The notes under the pieces: generated by a model
Seen by the model: the letters and a program-made list of their open reading frames with translations, nothing else
Database searches by the model: none
What the model was told of the DNA's origin: nothing
Shown: positions 1 through 9,904 of the stretch, one piece after another
How the letters are laid out: every line of letters starts with the position of its first letter
Numbering within the stretch: the first letter of the stretch is position 1
Made by a program: the position numbers and the translations under genes
DNA from: Thauera sp. K11
Lineage (GTDB): Bacteria > Pseudomonadota > Gammaproteobacteria > Burkholderiales > Rhodocyclaceae
Length of the DNA stretch: 64,000 nucleotides
NCBI RefSeq assembly: GCF_002354895.1
Contig: NZ_CP023439.1
Coordinates: 434,001 to 498,000, forward strand
Direction of reading: 5' to 3'

Positions 1-231
1 GTAATGGTGGCTCAGCAGCGTCGCCACCGCCGCCGAGCCGCAACTGAAGTCGTATTGCTGGCGCAGCGTGGAGATGAAGCGCGCCTGCTTCATGCTCACC
101 GTCGGCACGTTCATGTTGCCGCCCAGGGGCGCCACCAGGCTGAGGTTGTCGGCAAGACTCGCCGTGGCGGCGCTGCCGAGAGCAACCGCCACGACGCAGG
201 CAAACGGAACTCGCAGGCTGGGCGTTCTCAT
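1..231 (-). CDS. C39-type cysteine peptidase family protein, N-terminal part (cut by window edge)
   Basis: The first 77 codons are in the window. Translation starts at an ATG at 231 with a weak purine-rich ribosome site. Residues 1 to about 27 form a signal peptide ending in an Ala-rich stretch before ADN. Around residues 60-77 the motif QQYDFSCGSAAVATLL appears, which is the Cys-containing start of the papain-like fold in bacteriocin-processing (C39) peptidases; the Cys would be the nucleophile. C39 domains trim double-glycine leaders, and FapD of the Pseudomonas functional-amyloid system belongs to the same group. It starts 13 bases after the preceding minus-strand gene, so it is almost certainly in one operon with the repeat proteins upstream. 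The His and Asp of the triad lie outside the window, so activity cannot be judged. A Fap-like role is inferred from context. Confidence 0.75.
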   Translation of the reverse strand, partial: MRTPSLRVPFACVVAVALGSAATASLADNLSLVAPLGGNMNVPTVSMKQARFISTLRQQYDFSCGSAAVATLLSHHY

Positions 232-244
232 GCTCGTCCCCGCG

Positions 245-610
245 CTAGCGTACCTCGACGTTGACGATGACCGCGTTCTGGATGAGCACGCCGTTGCCGG
301 AATTCTGGATCAGCATCGGGATGCCCGACGTGCCGGCCAGTGCGCCATCGGTCACCGAGTTGTGTCCCGTCGACAGGTCGTAGGCTTGAACCTCGCTGAC
401 CGAGCCGACGGCGTGAATGTCGCTGAGATGCGTGTCGGCCCCGCCGCGCTGCTCGGCGAGCGTTTCGGTATCGATCACCCTGCGCCCCAGGACGAAAGGG
501 GCCGGGTCCGGGGCCAGCGTGTTCGCGTCTTCGGCATGCACTGGCGCCGGTGTCGTGCAGGTCACGGCCAATCCAATCCCCAATGCGATCATCGATGCGG
601 CGGATCTCAT
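245..610 (-). CDS. small exported protein of amyloid-like operon
   Basis: This encodes a 121-residue protein that I cannot assign to a named family. The first 26 or so residues are a clear signal peptide ending VHA. The mature part is short and polar. It ends in a segment with the pattern QNSGNGVLIQNAVIVNVEV, alternating Asn/Gln and hydrophobic residues, which resembles the C-terminal tail of the two large repeat proteins upstream and would suit a beta strand. The ribosome site AAGGAGGAGG sits 6-8 bases before ATG 610, one of the strongest in the window, suggesting high expression. The gene lies between the second repeat protein and the C39 peptidase gene. It may be a minor subunit, nucleator or secretion partner, but that is inference from position and composition. 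Confidence 0.8.
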   Translation of the reverse strand: MRSAASMIALGIGLAVTCTTPAPVHAEDANTLAPDPAPFVLGRRVIDTETLAEQRGGADTHLSDIHAVGSVSEVQAYDLSTGHNSVTDGALAGTSGIPMLIQNSGNGVLIQNAVIVNVEVR

Positions 611-639
611 GGTTTGCCTCCTCCTTGGATGCTCGTGCC

Positions 640-674
640 CGGGCGCCGGCCACGGAGATGACGGCCGGCGCCCG
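640..674 (-). other. stable intercistronic hairpin
   Basis: Bases 640-651 and 663-674 form a perfect 12-bp inverted repeat, with an 11-base loop, between the stop of the second repeat protein and the ribosome site of the small exported protein. No T-run follows on either strand, so it does not look like a classic terminator. In this position it could protect the 3' end of the repeat-protein mRNA or lower expression of downstream genes. Function is inferred. Confidence 0.6.
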
Positions 675-686
675 CGAGGGGCCTCT

Positions 687-2564
687 TTACCTGTTGAAGT
701 TCAGGTTGGCCTGCACGTTGGCGCTTTGCTGCACGAGGGAGCCGATCCCGGTGTTCTGGGCATTGATGATGATGCCCGCACCGTTCGTGAAGCTGCCGCT
801 GATCGTGTTCGACATGTCGAACGTACCGGCATTCACGCTGACCTGCCCGCCGCCGCCGCCGGTACCGCCCTGGCCGCCGTTGCCGGCACCGCCGGTCGCA
901 TCGCCCGCCGCCAGCGTGCCGCCGTTGCCGCCGGCGCCGCCCTGGCCGCCGTTGCCCGCGCCACCGGCACCGCCTGCGCCGCCCTCGGCCGCGCCGCCCC
1001 CGGCCGCGCCGCTCGCTGCGCTGGCGGTCGTCGTGCCGCCGCTGGCCGCACCGCCGCTGGCCGCGCCGCTGTTGGCGGTGCCGCCGGCGCCCGCGGTAGC
1101 CGTGCCGCTGTTGGCCGCGCCGCTCTGGGCCGTGCCGCCGCTGCCGCCGCTACCGGCGTTGTTGCTCGCCACGCCGCCGTTGCCGCCGGTCGAGGTCGCG
1201 CCGCCCGAGCTTGCGGTGGCTGCACCCGAGGTGCCGGCGCCCGCGGTTGCGCTGCCCTGGCCGCCGGTGGCAGTCGCCGCACCGCCGGTCGCAGTGCCGC
1301 TCGAATCCGCCGTGCCGCCCGTGCCCGAGCCCGCGCCGCCGGTCGCAGTCGCGGTCTGCGTGTTGCTGCCGCCGGTGGAGGTGGCCGCACCGCCCGTGCC
1401 GCCGGCGGAAGTGGCCGTGCCGCTCGTGCCGCCCGTACCCGCGGTGGATGTGGCCGCGTTGCCGGCACTCGCCGTGTCGTCGCCCCTGCCGCGCGCCCGC
1501 GCGGTGGCATCGATCGACTTCGCTGCCGCATTGCCGCCGTCCGCGCTGCCCGTGTCGGCACCGCTGCCGCCGGCCTTGCTGCTGGAATACGCGCCACCGA
1601 CACCCGCGCGCGCCGAGGCGTCGCCGTCGCCGCCGTAGCCCTTGGCATTGCCGCCCGAGGCGCTGCTCCTGGCCGTCGCGTCCCCCGCGCCGGCCTTCGT
1701 GCCGCCGACCACGCTGCCGGCATTGCCGCCGCCGGCATAGCCGCTGTCCGCCGAAGAGCCGACCTTGGCATCCGCATCGCCGCCGCCGCCGGCCCTGGCG
1801 TTGCGCGCATTGCCGCCGTCGCCGCCGGTGGCACCCCAGGCGTTGCCGGAATCGGCCGAGCCGGTGCGGGCGTCGCCGCCGCCGCCGGCACGCACGCTGC
1901 CGGAGTCGCCGTCGCCGCCGGACACCTTGTCGCTGGATGCCGCACTGCCGGCGAAGCCGCTCCTGGCGTTGCCGCCTTCGGCACGGCCGCCGCTGGCGCC
2001 GTTGCCGCCGTCGCCGCCATAGGCCTTGCCGCCGTCGCCGCCGCTGCCGCCCTTGGCGTCGCCGCCGTGGGCGTTGCCGCCATCGCCGCCGTAAGCCTTG
2101 CCGCCGGCGCCGCCGTTGGCGTTACCGAAGTTCACCGCCGAGTTGCCGAGGCCGAAGACCTTGATGCCGGACACCTGGCCGTCGAGCTTGGAGATGGCCA
2201 CCGCCTTGCTCGTGTTGAAGGCGTTGTCGATGCTCGAGGTTGCGTTGCCGCCGTTGTTGGCCGCGGTGCCATGGTCGCGCGCCAGGGCCTTGCCCCGGTT
2301 GTCGCGGTTGTCGCCGGTGTCGGAGTCGCTGACCGTCTTGGTGTTGACGCTGCTGTCCGTGTTGCCGCTCTTGATCGTGTCCTGCGACGAGGATGCCTTG
2401 GACCACTCGTTGGCCTGCACGCTGCCGCCGGTCTGGGTCGAGTTGGCTGTCGCCGTCTGGTTTGCCGTTTCCGCTGAGTCCAGCGTGTTGGTCGGATTTG
2501 CCCATGCCTGCGAGGCAAAACCGAACGCGAGGGCGATGGCGCTCGCGAGCAGACTTGGTTTCAT
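687..2564 (-). CDS. exported Gly/Ala/Ser/Asn-rich repeat protein, copy 2 (Fap-like amyloid candidate)
   Basis: A 625-residue protein. The start is the ATG at 2564 with GGAGGAA just upstream; a longer reading is possible but would put non-conserved residues before a clean signal peptide (residues 1-21, [15 protein letters not shown]...ANP). Residues about 22-145 are polar and rich in Thr/Ser/Asn. Residues about 150-560 are low complexity, built from irregular short units such as GGDGGNA and GGxAxS. The last 40 residues are conserved with the neighbouring paralogue: [21 protein letters not shown], ending NLNF. The tail, rich in Gln/Asn and hydrophobic alternation, resembles subunits of extracellular amyloid or fibre systems. 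There are no cysteines in the repeat region and no membrane segment after the signal peptide. Location in a C39 peptidase operon supports a secreted surface fibre or matrix protein. The precise family is not established. Confidence 0.85.
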   Translation of the reverse strand: MKPSLLASAIALAFGFASQAWANPTNTLDSAETANQTATANSTQTGGSVQANEWSKASSSQDTIKSGNTDSSVNTKTVSDSDTGDNRDNRGKALARDHGTAANNGGNATSSIDNAFNTSKAVAISKLDGQVSGIKVFGLGNSAVNFGNANGGAGGKAYGGDGGNAHGGDAKGGSGGDGGKAYGGDGGNGASGGRAEGGNARSGFAGSAASSDKVSGGDGDSGSVRAGGGGDARTGSADSGNAWGATGGDGGNARNARAGGGGDADAKVGSSADSGYAGGGNAGSVVGGTKAGAGDATARSSASGGNAKGYGGDGDASARAGVGGAYSSSKAGGSGADTGSADGGNAAAKSIDATARARGRGDDTASAGNAATSTAGTGGTSGTATSAGGTGGAATSTGGSNTQTATATGGAGSGTGGTADSSGTATGGAATATGGQGSATAGAGTSGAATASSGGATSTGGNGGVASNNAGSGGSGGTAQSGAANSGTATAGAGGTANSGAASGGAASGGTTTASAASGAAGGGAAEGGAGGAGGAGNGGQGGAGGNGGTLAAGDATGGAGNGGQGGTGGGGGQVSVNAGTFDMSNTISGSFTNGAGIIINAQNTGIGSLVQQSANVQANLNFNR

Positions 2565-2926
2565 GGTTTCCTCCACTGACTTGATGTCAAGACATGGCGA
2601 TCTGCCCTGCCTCAGGCAGAAGCGATCGCAACTCCCGTGCCAGCCGTTGCGCGGCGCGCAACGGCGCGGCCTGGGCGGGATTGATCCACTGCAGTCGGGC
2701 AGGTGCGGCGGCCTTCGGGCCGCACCTGTCCAGCTTCGATACAACATACGGTGCCGTCGGGGACGGGGTCCGGGGCGTCGAAGAGGGAACAAACCCTTGC
2801 GTTAACAATTGCTTGCTCCTTTCTTTCGGCTTCCGGCGGGGGTGTATCGCAACTGATGCAGCCCGCCACCCGTTCGCGGCACTGTTTGCGCCGGGCGGCG
2901 GAGGCCGTCCGGCGCACACGGCAGGT
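2565..2926 (-). other. intergenic region between the two repeat-protein genes
   Basis: This holds no convincing gene. The roughly 95 bases next to the start codon at 2564 align with the region before the start at 4807 (shared blocks CCTCCACTGAC, TCAAGACATGGCGA, GCCCTGCCTC), so the 5' leader was duplicated with the gene. Bases 2700-2709 and 2719-2728 form a 10-bp inverted repeat with a 9-base loop. An AT-richer patch around 2795-2835 could hold a promoter for copy 2, but I see no well-spaced -35/-10 pair. Confidence 0.5.
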
Positions 2927-4807
2927 TCAGCGGTTGAAGTTCAGGTTGGCCTGCACGTTGGCGCTTTGCTGCACCAGGGCACCGATCGCAGTGTTCTGGG
3001 CACTGATCAGGATGCCGGCGCCGTTCGTGAAGCTGCCGCTGATCGAGTTGGCCATGCTGAAGGTGCCCGCATCGACCGTCACCGCGCCACCGTTGCCGCC
3101 GGTGCCGCCAGTGCCGCCCTGGCCGGTTGCACCGCTGGCAGCGCCGGCCGTCAACTGGCCGCCCGCGCCGCCGTCGCCGCCGGTGCCGCCCTGGCCGTTG
3201 CCGCCCGCGCCGCCTGCGCCGCCGGTCGCCGCACCGCCGGTCGCCGCGCCGCTGGCAGCGGAGGCCGTGGTGGTGCCGCCGGTGGCATCACCGCCGGTGG
3301 CCGCGCCGCTCGTGGCCTGGCCGCCTGCGCCGCCATCGGCACTGCCGGAGGTCGCCACGCCGGTGTTGGCCTGGCCGCCGCCGCCGCCATTGCCCGCGGT
3401 GTTGGTCGCGTTCCCTCCGTTGCCGCCGTTGCTGGCGCTGTTGCCGGAAGTCGCGGACGCGGTGCCGGAATTGGCCACTGCGCCGTTGGCGGTGCTGGTG
3501 CCGCCGCTCGCATTGGCGTTGCCGCCCGTCGAGCTGGCAGTGGAGCTTCCCGCAGCGCCGCTGCCGGTGCCGCCGGCCCCGGTCGCCGACGCGTTCTGCG
3601 TGTTGGAGCCGCCGTTCGCGCTCGCATTGCCGCCGGTGCCGCCGGCGGAGTCGGCGCTGCCGGAGGTGCCGCCTGTGCCGCCGGCGGCGCTTGCGGTGTT
3701 GGCGGCGCCGGCGGTGTCATTGCCCGGGCCGCGTGCGTTGGCCCTGGCGTCCGACGCGGCGCCCCAGCCGCGGCCGCCGTCGGCGTTGCCGCTGCTGGCG
3801 CCGCTGCCGCCGGCGCTGGTGCCCGCCTTCGCGCTGCCCACGTCCGCCTTGGTGTAGGCGCCGGCATCGCCGCCGCTGCCCACGCCGGTACCGCCGTAAC
3901 CGCTGCTCTTGGCGTTGCCGTCACCGCCGCTGGCCTTGGTGCCGCCGGTATAGCTCAGCGCGTCGCCGCCGCTGGCCTTGCCGGAATCCGCCGAGGAGCT
4001 GACGCGGGAGCTGGCGTCGCCGCCGCCATAGGCCGAAGCGCGGCTTGCCGAGCCGCCGTCGCCGCCGTTGGCGCCCTTGGCCGAGCCGCTGTCCGCGCTG
4101 CCGCTCCTGGCCGAGCCGCCGCTGCCGGCGCTGACGTAGCCGGAGTCGGCATCGCCGCCGATCGTGCTGCCGGACTTGGCCACGCCGACCGCCCCGTCGG
4201 TCGAGGCGCGGCCGCCGTCGGCGGAGCCGCCGCGGGCGCCATCGCCACCGCTGCCGCCCGAAGCGCCGCCGCCGTTGCCGCCGTTGCCGCCCTTGGCGTC
4301 GCCGCCGATCGCGTTGCCGCCGTCGCCACCCCAAGCCTGGCCGCCGTAGCCGCCGTTGGCGCTACCGGAGTTGATCGCGTGGTTGCCCAGTCCGTGCACG
4401 CTGATGCGCGATACGGTGCCTTCGAGCTTGGACAGCGCCACCGCCGCGCTGCGGTTGAATGCGTTGTTGATGCTCGTGCTGGCCGTGCCGCCGTTGTTGG
4501 CCGCCACGCCGAAGTCCTTCGCCGCCGCCAGGCCCTTGTTGTCGCGGTTGTTGCCGGTGTCGGTATCGGTGTGCGAGTACTGGTTCTGGCTGCTGTCGGT
4601 GTTGTTGCTCTTCACCGTGTCGGCGGACGAGATCGCGGTGGAATACTCGTTGGCCTGCGGTCCGGTGCCGCTCTGGTTCGATGTGGCGGTGGCATTCTGC
4701 GTTGCCGATGTGGTCGCCTCGGTGACCGTGTTGGTCGGATTTGCCGAGGCTTGTGTGGCAAAACCGAAAGCAAGCGCGATGGCACTCGCAAGCAAACTCT
4801 GTTTCAT
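2927..4807 (-). CDS. exported Gly/Ala/Ser/Asn-rich repeat protein, copy 1 (Fap-like amyloid candidate)
   Basis: A 626-residue paralogue of the next gene downstream. ATG 4807 is preferred over an in-frame GTG 12 bases upstream because the GGAGGAA ribosome site lies between them. The signal peptide (residues 1-21, [15 protein letters not shown]) is nearly identical to that of copy 2. A polar Thr/Ser/Asn region follows, then about 400 residues of short Gly-rich units ([20 protein letters not shown]), and a conserved C-terminal block [34 protein letters not shown]. The N- and C-terminal blocks are conserved between copies while the repeat centre differs in unit order, as expected for repeat proteins shuffling internally. 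This is the first visible gene of the minus-strand operon. In the Fap system a nucleator and a major fibre protein are likewise adjacent paralogues; which copy would play which role cannot be told here. Confidence 0.85.
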   Translation of the reverse strand: MKQSLLASAIALAFGFATQASANPTNTVTEATTSATQNATATSNQSGTGPQANEYSTAISSADTVKSNNTDSSQNQYSHTDTDTGNNRDNKGLAAAKDFGVAANNGGTASTSINNAFNRSAAVALSKLEGTVSRISVHGLGNHAINSGSANGGYGGQAWGGDGGNAIGGDAKGGNGGNGGGASGGSGGDGARGGSADGGRASTDGAVGVAKSGSTIGGDADSGYVSAGSGGSARSGSADSGSAKGANGGDGGSASRASAYGGGDASSRVSSSADSGKASGGDALSYTGGTKASGGDGNAKSSGYGGTGVGSGGDAGAYTKADVGSAKAGTSAGGSGASSGNADGGRGWGAASDARANARGPGNDTAGAANTASAAGGTGGTSGSADSAGGTGGNASANGGSNTQNASATGAGGTGSGAAGSSTASSTGGNANASGGTSTANGAVANSGTASATSGNSASNGGNGGNATNTAGNGGGGGQANTGVATSGSADGGAGGQATSGAATGGDATGGTTTASAASGAATGGAATGGAGGAGGNGQGGTGGDGGAGGQLTAGAASGATGQGGTGGTGGNGGAVTVDAGTFSMANSISGSFTNGAGILISAQNTAIGALVQQSANVQANLNFNR

Positions 4808-5220
4808 GGCTTCCTCCACTGACGGGTATCAAGACATGGCGACGCGCCCTGCCTCGAACCGGGAAGCGCAAGTCCTGTGCCATCCACATGGAACCGCGCA
4901 ACGGTGCGCGGTCGCGGGCCACGGAGGGCGCGGGCGGCGGTAGGGCGGGACCTTGCGCGCGGGAGGTGTACAGAATCGTTACAAGGGGTAAGGCGGCAGC
5001 GGCGGGGAGAGGACGCGTGCCCCGGCGGGGAAGGGGAGGCCGGTGCGGACGAGATGCTGGCCGGGACGCGGCGCGGTCGCAGCGAGTGGTCCCGCGCCCG
5101 GCGGGCCTGTTCCGACGCCGGCGGCGGCGAATCCGCGGGGCCGCGAATCCGCTATCATGCGCGCTCCCGACGCCGATCTGCGCCCGCCTGCCGGTCGGCC
5201 TGCCCCATTCGGAGATGCGC
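4808..5220. other. divergent intergenic region between repeat-protein operon and argJ
   Basis: 413 bases without a supported gene. The first ~95 bases (minus-strand leader of copy 1) match the leader of copy 2. It should carry the operon promoter on the minus strand and the argJ promoter on the plus strand. An AT-richer patch at about 4965-4990 is the likeliest operon promoter area, but no consensus pair is clear. The rest is GC-rich with no visible structure. Confidence 0.45.
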
Positions 5221-6459
5221 ATGGCTGTCAATCTGAACACCCCGAACCCCGCCGATCTGCTGCCGGTCGCCGGCGTGCGCCTCGGCGTTGCCGAAGCGGG
5301 CATCCGCAAGGCCAACCGCCGTGACCTCACGGTGATCGAACTGGCCGAAGGCAGCCGCGCCGCCGGTGTGTTCACCCGGAACCGCTTCTGCGCGGCGCCC
5401 GTGCAACTGTGCCGCGCGCATTTGTCCACCGGCGCCATCCGTGCGCTGGTCATCAACACCGGTGTGGCCAATGCCGGCACGGGCGAGCCGGGGCTGGCGA
5501 ACGCGCGCGCCACCTGCGAGGCGCTGGCCGGGCAGATCGGCCTGCGTGCGGAGCAGGTGCTGCCGTTTTCCACCGGCGTGATTCTCGAACCGCTGCCGGT
5601 CGACCGCCTTGTCGCCGGGTTGCCGCGCGCCGTCGCCGACCTGCGCGCCGACGGCTGGTTCGATGCCGCGCACGCGATCATGACCACCGACACGCTGGCC
5701 AAGGCGGTGTCGAAGCAGGTCCGCATCGGCGGGCGCACGGTGACGCTGACCGGCATCAGCAAGGGCGCCGGCATGATCCGCCCCGACATGGCGACGATGC
5801 TCGGCTTTCTCGCCTGCGACGCGGCGGTGAGCCAGCCGCTGCTCGATGCGCTGGTGAAGGAGGCGGCCGACCTGTCGTTCAACAGCATCACCGTGGACGG
5901 CGACACCTCGACCAACGATTCCTTCATCCTGATCGCCACCGGCCAGGCCGGCAACGACGAGATTTCGGACAGTGCGAGCAGTGACTACCGGACGCTGCGC
6001 GACGCGGTGGTGGAGGTGTCGATCCGCCTCGCGCAGGCCATCGTGCGCGATGGCGAGGGTGCGACCAAGTTCATGAGCATCGCCGTCGAAGGCGGGCGGG
6101 ACCGCGACGAATGCCGCAAGGTGGCCTACGCGGTGGGTCATTCGCCGCTGGTGAAGACGGCCTTCTTCGCCTCCGACCCCAATCTCGGCCGCATCCTGGC
6201 GGCGGTCGGCTATGCCGGCATCGACGATCTGGACGTCGGCGGGCTGCGGGTGTGGCTGGGGAACCCCGACGAATCGGTGCTGGTCGCCGAGCATGGCGGC
6301 CGCGCCGCCAGTTACCAGGAGGAAGCCGGTGCGCGCATCATGAAGCACGCCGAACTCACGGTGCGCATCGACCTCGCCCGGGGGTCCGCCGCGGCCACCG
6401 TGTGGACCTGCGATTTTTCCTACGATTACGTGAAGATCAACGCGGACTATCGTAGCTGA
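5221..6459 (+). CDS. argJ: bifunctional ornithine acetyltransferase / N-acetylglutamate synthase
   Basis: ArgJ transfers the acetyl group from N-acetylornithine to glutamate, recycling acetyl in arginine synthesis; many bacterial forms also make N-acetylglutamate from acetyl-CoA. The protein has 412 residues, full family length. The self-cleavage site is visible as [14 protein letters not shown] (residues 181-194), with Thr192 as the expected new N-terminal nucleophile of the beta chain. A GGAG ribosome site precedes ATG 5221; longer in-frame readings upstream lack family similarity. Gene stands alone between the divergent repeat-protein operon and the convergent apaG. Whether it is mono- or bifunctional cannot be read from the sequence alone. 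Confidence 0.97.
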   Translation: MAVNLNTPNPADLLPVAGVRLGVAEAGIRKANRRDLTVIELAEGSRAAGVFTRNRFCAAPVQLCRAHLSTGAIRALVINTGVANAGTGEPGLANARATCEALAGQIGLRAEQVLPFSTGVILEPLPVDRLVAGLPRAVADLRADGWFDAAHAIMTTDTLAKAVSKQVRIGGRTVTLTGISKGAGMIRPDMATMLGFLACDAAVSQPLLDALVKEAADLSFNSITVDGDTSTNDSFILIATGQAGNDEISDSASSDYRTLRDAVVEVSIRLAQAIVRDGEGATKFMSIAVEGGRDRDECRKVAYAVGHSPLVKTAFFASDPNLGRILAAVGYAGIDDLDVGGLRVWLGNPDESVLVAEHGGRAASYQEEAGARIMKHAELTVRIDLARGSAAATVWTCDFSYDYVKINADYRS

Positions 6460-6604
6460 GGAGCCTGGTTCGCCGGCGCGCTGCGGGCGTCGTGCCGCGA
6501 AGCAGTGGCGCTCGGGCCTGGCGTAAGGACATGGCTCTGGCGGCGGTGGTCCCGAAACGGCTCCGGGCCGACGGGGCGCTTCCGGTCCGGCACTTGAGCG
6601 TCGA

Positions 6605-6988
6605 TCAGTGCAGCACCTTGGGCATCGCCAGCATGAACGGCGGGATCTCGGCTTCGAAGGCGCGGCCGTCCTCGGCCACCATCTGGTAGCTGCCGTGCAT
6701 GGTGCCGACGGGGGTCTCGAGCACGCAGCCGCTCGTGTAGCTGTAGCTGTCGCCGGGGGCGAGCAGCGGCTGTTCGCCGATCACGCCCTGGCCGTGCACT
6801 TCCTGCACCTTGCCGGTGCCGTCCGTGATCACCCAGTGGCGGCTGACGAGCTGGGCGGAAACCTTGCCGGTATTGCGGATGGTGACGTGGTAGGCGAAGA
6901 CGTAATGTTCGTCTTCGGGCCGGGACTGCGCCGGAACGAATTCGGCGACGGCCTGGACCTCGATGCGGTAGCTGTCCGGTGAGCTCAC
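6605..6988 (-). CDS. apaG: ApaG (DUF525) protein
   Basis: A 127-residue single-domain protein with the fibronectin-type-III-like ApaG fold. Recognisable blocks include YHVTIRNTGKVSAQLVSRHWVITD and the conserved G-V-I-G-E-QP-L-PG-S-Y-YTSG stretch, then GTMHGSYQMV. The start is taken as GTG 6988, preceded by GGAGAGAGG, giving the usual family length; the TTG further upstream would place the ribosome site inside the gene. ApaG is a conserved protein of uncertain function, linked in enterobacteria to the ksgA-apaH region and to cobalt/magnesium phenotypes. It is divergent from purB and convergent with argJ. Confidence 0.95.
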   Translation of the reverse strand: MSSPDSYRIEVQAVAEFVPAQSRPEDEHYVFAYHVTIRNTGKVSAQLVSRHWVITDGTGKVQEVHGQGVIGEQPLLAPGDSYSYTSGCVLETPVGTMHGSYQMVAEDGRAFEAEIPPFMLAMPKVLH

Positions 6989-7029
6989 GGGTGCGCCTCT
7001 CTCCTGCGGGTTGGGAAGCAAGCCGGTAA

Positions 7030-8433
<1,404 letters not shown>

Positions 8434-8517
8434 CCGGCATCAACACCGCCGGTGCGTCGTGCGCCGGCCCCGTCACGACGCTACCTGCGGGTGGCGTCTG
8501 CAATCCAGGAGATCCAG

Positions 8518-8835
8518 ATGGCGTTTGCCGACAATCTGAAGCAGTTGCCCGGCGTGTCGCATCTTGCGGCGATGAACCTGATCGATGCCACCGATGCCGT
8601 GGTCGGCACGATAGAGAACAAGCCCGGCCAGGCCGGCTCTCTGGCGGTGTACAACCACCTCGCCCAGCTCTACGGCGCGATCACGCCGGAGGCGGCGAAG
8701 AAGGGGATCGAGCTTTACGCGGAGCACGGCGAGGATGCGAGGCTGAACCCCGGCAAGCATCCCAACATCGACCGCCTGATCGGGCTGGCGGAACGCGGCG
8801 AGACCTTGCGGGTGAAGCAGGTGTTCGCTGGCTGA
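8518..8835 (+). CDS. DUF2322 family protein
   Basis: A 105-residue soluble protein. I recognise the DUF2322 family by the N-terminal MAFADNLKQLPGVSHL, the central IENKPGQAGSLAVYNHLA, and the C-terminal NPGKHPNIDRL. Function is unknown. AGGAGA lies 6 bases before ATG 8518, which is why this start is chosen over a longer frame from 8452. It follows purB by 84 bases in the same direction and may be co-transcribed; a bidirectional terminator follows. Confidence 0.85.
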   Translation: MAFADNLKQLPGVSHLAAMNLIDATDAVVGTIENKPGQAGSLAVYNHLAQLYGAITPEAAKKGIELYAEHGEDARLNPGKHPNIDRLIGLAERGETLRVKQVFAG

Positions 8836-8890
8836 GTCCGCATGCCGATGCGGCTTGCGCCGGGCGAGCGTCCGGCCGCCGCTGAAAAGG

Positions 8891-8916
8891 ACGAAGGCGC
8901 CCGCGGGCGCCTTCGT
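8891..8916. terminator. bidirectional intrinsic terminator between DUF2322 gene and secF
   Basis: A perfect 10-bp stem (8891-8900 with 8907-8916, six-base loop) lies between two converging genes. Short A-rich bases precede it (8884-8888) and a T-containing stretch follows, so it can serve both strands weakly. Confidence 0.8.
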
Positions 8917-8947
8917 CTCTTGATCCGGCCAGAGAAGGCCGGGCGCC

Positions 8948-9880
8948 TTACACGACCGCCTCTTCCTTTTCCTTCTTCGGCTTCACGAACTGCTCGCGCG
9001 ACGCGCCCAGCCACATCACCAGCGGGCTCGCGACCAGCACCGACGAGTAGATGCCGAAGCAGATGCCGATGGTGAGCGCCAGAGAGAAGTAATGCAGCGT
9101 CTCGCCGCCGAACAGCAGCATCGACAGCACCATGACCTGCGTGCTGCCGTGGGTGATCATGGTGCGCGAGATCGTGCTGGTGATGGCGTGGTCCAGTACC
9201 TGCGGCGTGCTCAGGTTGCGCTTCTTCCTGAAGGTTTCGCGCACGCGGTCGAACACCACCACCGATTCGTTCACCGAATAACCCAGCACCGCCAGCACCG
9301 CGGCCAGCACCGGCAGCGAGAACTCCCACTGGAAGAAGGCGAAGAAGCCCAGGATGATGATCACGTCGTGCATGTTGGCGATGATCGCCGACACCGCGAA
9401 GCGCCACTCGAAGCGCAGCGCCAGATACACGACGATGCCGACGATCACCAGCAGCAGCGCCATCGCGCCGTCGGAGGCGAGTTCCTTGCCCACCTGCGGG
9501 CCGACGAACTCCACGCGCCGCAGTTCGGGCACCGGCCCGCCCAAGGCCGTCAGCGTGCTCATCACCTTTTCCGAGACGCCGGTGGTGTCGAGGTCGTCGC
9601 GGTTGGGCAGGCGCACCAGCAGGTCGCGCGCGCTGCCGAAGTTCTGCACCTGGGCGTCGGGGTAGCCCTGCGCCCCCAGCGCCGCGCGGATCGGCTCGAG
9701 CTGCGGCGCCTCGGCGTAGGTGACCTCGACCAGCGTGCCGCCGGTGAACTCCACCGACAGGTGCAGCCCGCGGGTAGCGAGGAAGAACACGGCCAGCAGG
9801 AAGGTGACGAACGAGATGACGTTGAACACCAGCGCATGGCGCATGAACGGGATGTCTTTCTTGATGCGGAAGAATTCCAT
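8948..9880 (-). CDS. secF: protein translocase subunit SecF
   Basis: SecF is an inner-membrane partner of SecD that uses the proton gradient to help pull proteins through SecYEG. The 310-residue product starts MEFFRIKKDIPFM with an N-terminal membrane segment, then a periplasmic domain, then five membrane helices containing the RND-type block GYSVNESVVVFDRVRE, and ends in a Lys/Glu-rich tail. It lies 24 bases after secD in the conserved yajC-secD-secF order. Full family length and no disruptions. Confidence 0.97.
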   Translation of the reverse strand: MEFFRIKKDIPFMRHALVFNVISFVTFLLAVFFLATRGLHLSVEFTGGTLVEVTYAEAPQLEPIRAALGAQGYPDAQVQNFGSARDLLVRLPNRDDLDTTGVSEKVMSTLTALGGPVPELRRVEFVGPQVGKELASDGAMALLLVIVGIVVYLALRFEWRFAVSAIIANMHDVIIILGFFAFFQWEFSLPVLAAVLAVLGYSVNESVVVFDRVRETFRKKRNLSTPQVLDHAITSTISRTMITHGSTQVMVLSMLLFGGETLHYFSLALTIGICFGIYSSVLVASPLVMWLGASREQFVKPKKEKEEAVV

Positions 9881-9904
9881 GATCGTGCGTTCCTTTCGTT
9901 CCGC

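Noticed and set aside
417..2477. Long plus-strand open frame (about 686 codons, Ala/Gly/Arg-rich) across the repeat-protein gene
   Set aside because: It is the antisense shadow of a GC-periodic repeat gene: no ribosome site, no signal peptide and no recognisable domain, while the minus-strand frame has a clear start, signal peptide and conserved tail.
840..4330. Dense short GCCGCC-type repeats that could be read as a CRISPR or minisatellite
   Set aside because: Units are irregular, without constant repeat-spacer lengths, and are codons of Gly/Ala/Ser/Asn in the encoded proteins.
2594..4822. Plus-strand open frame of about 742 codons across repeat-protein copy 1
   Set aside because: Same reason: antisense of GC-rich repeats, with composition dominated by Ala/Gly/Arg and no start signal.
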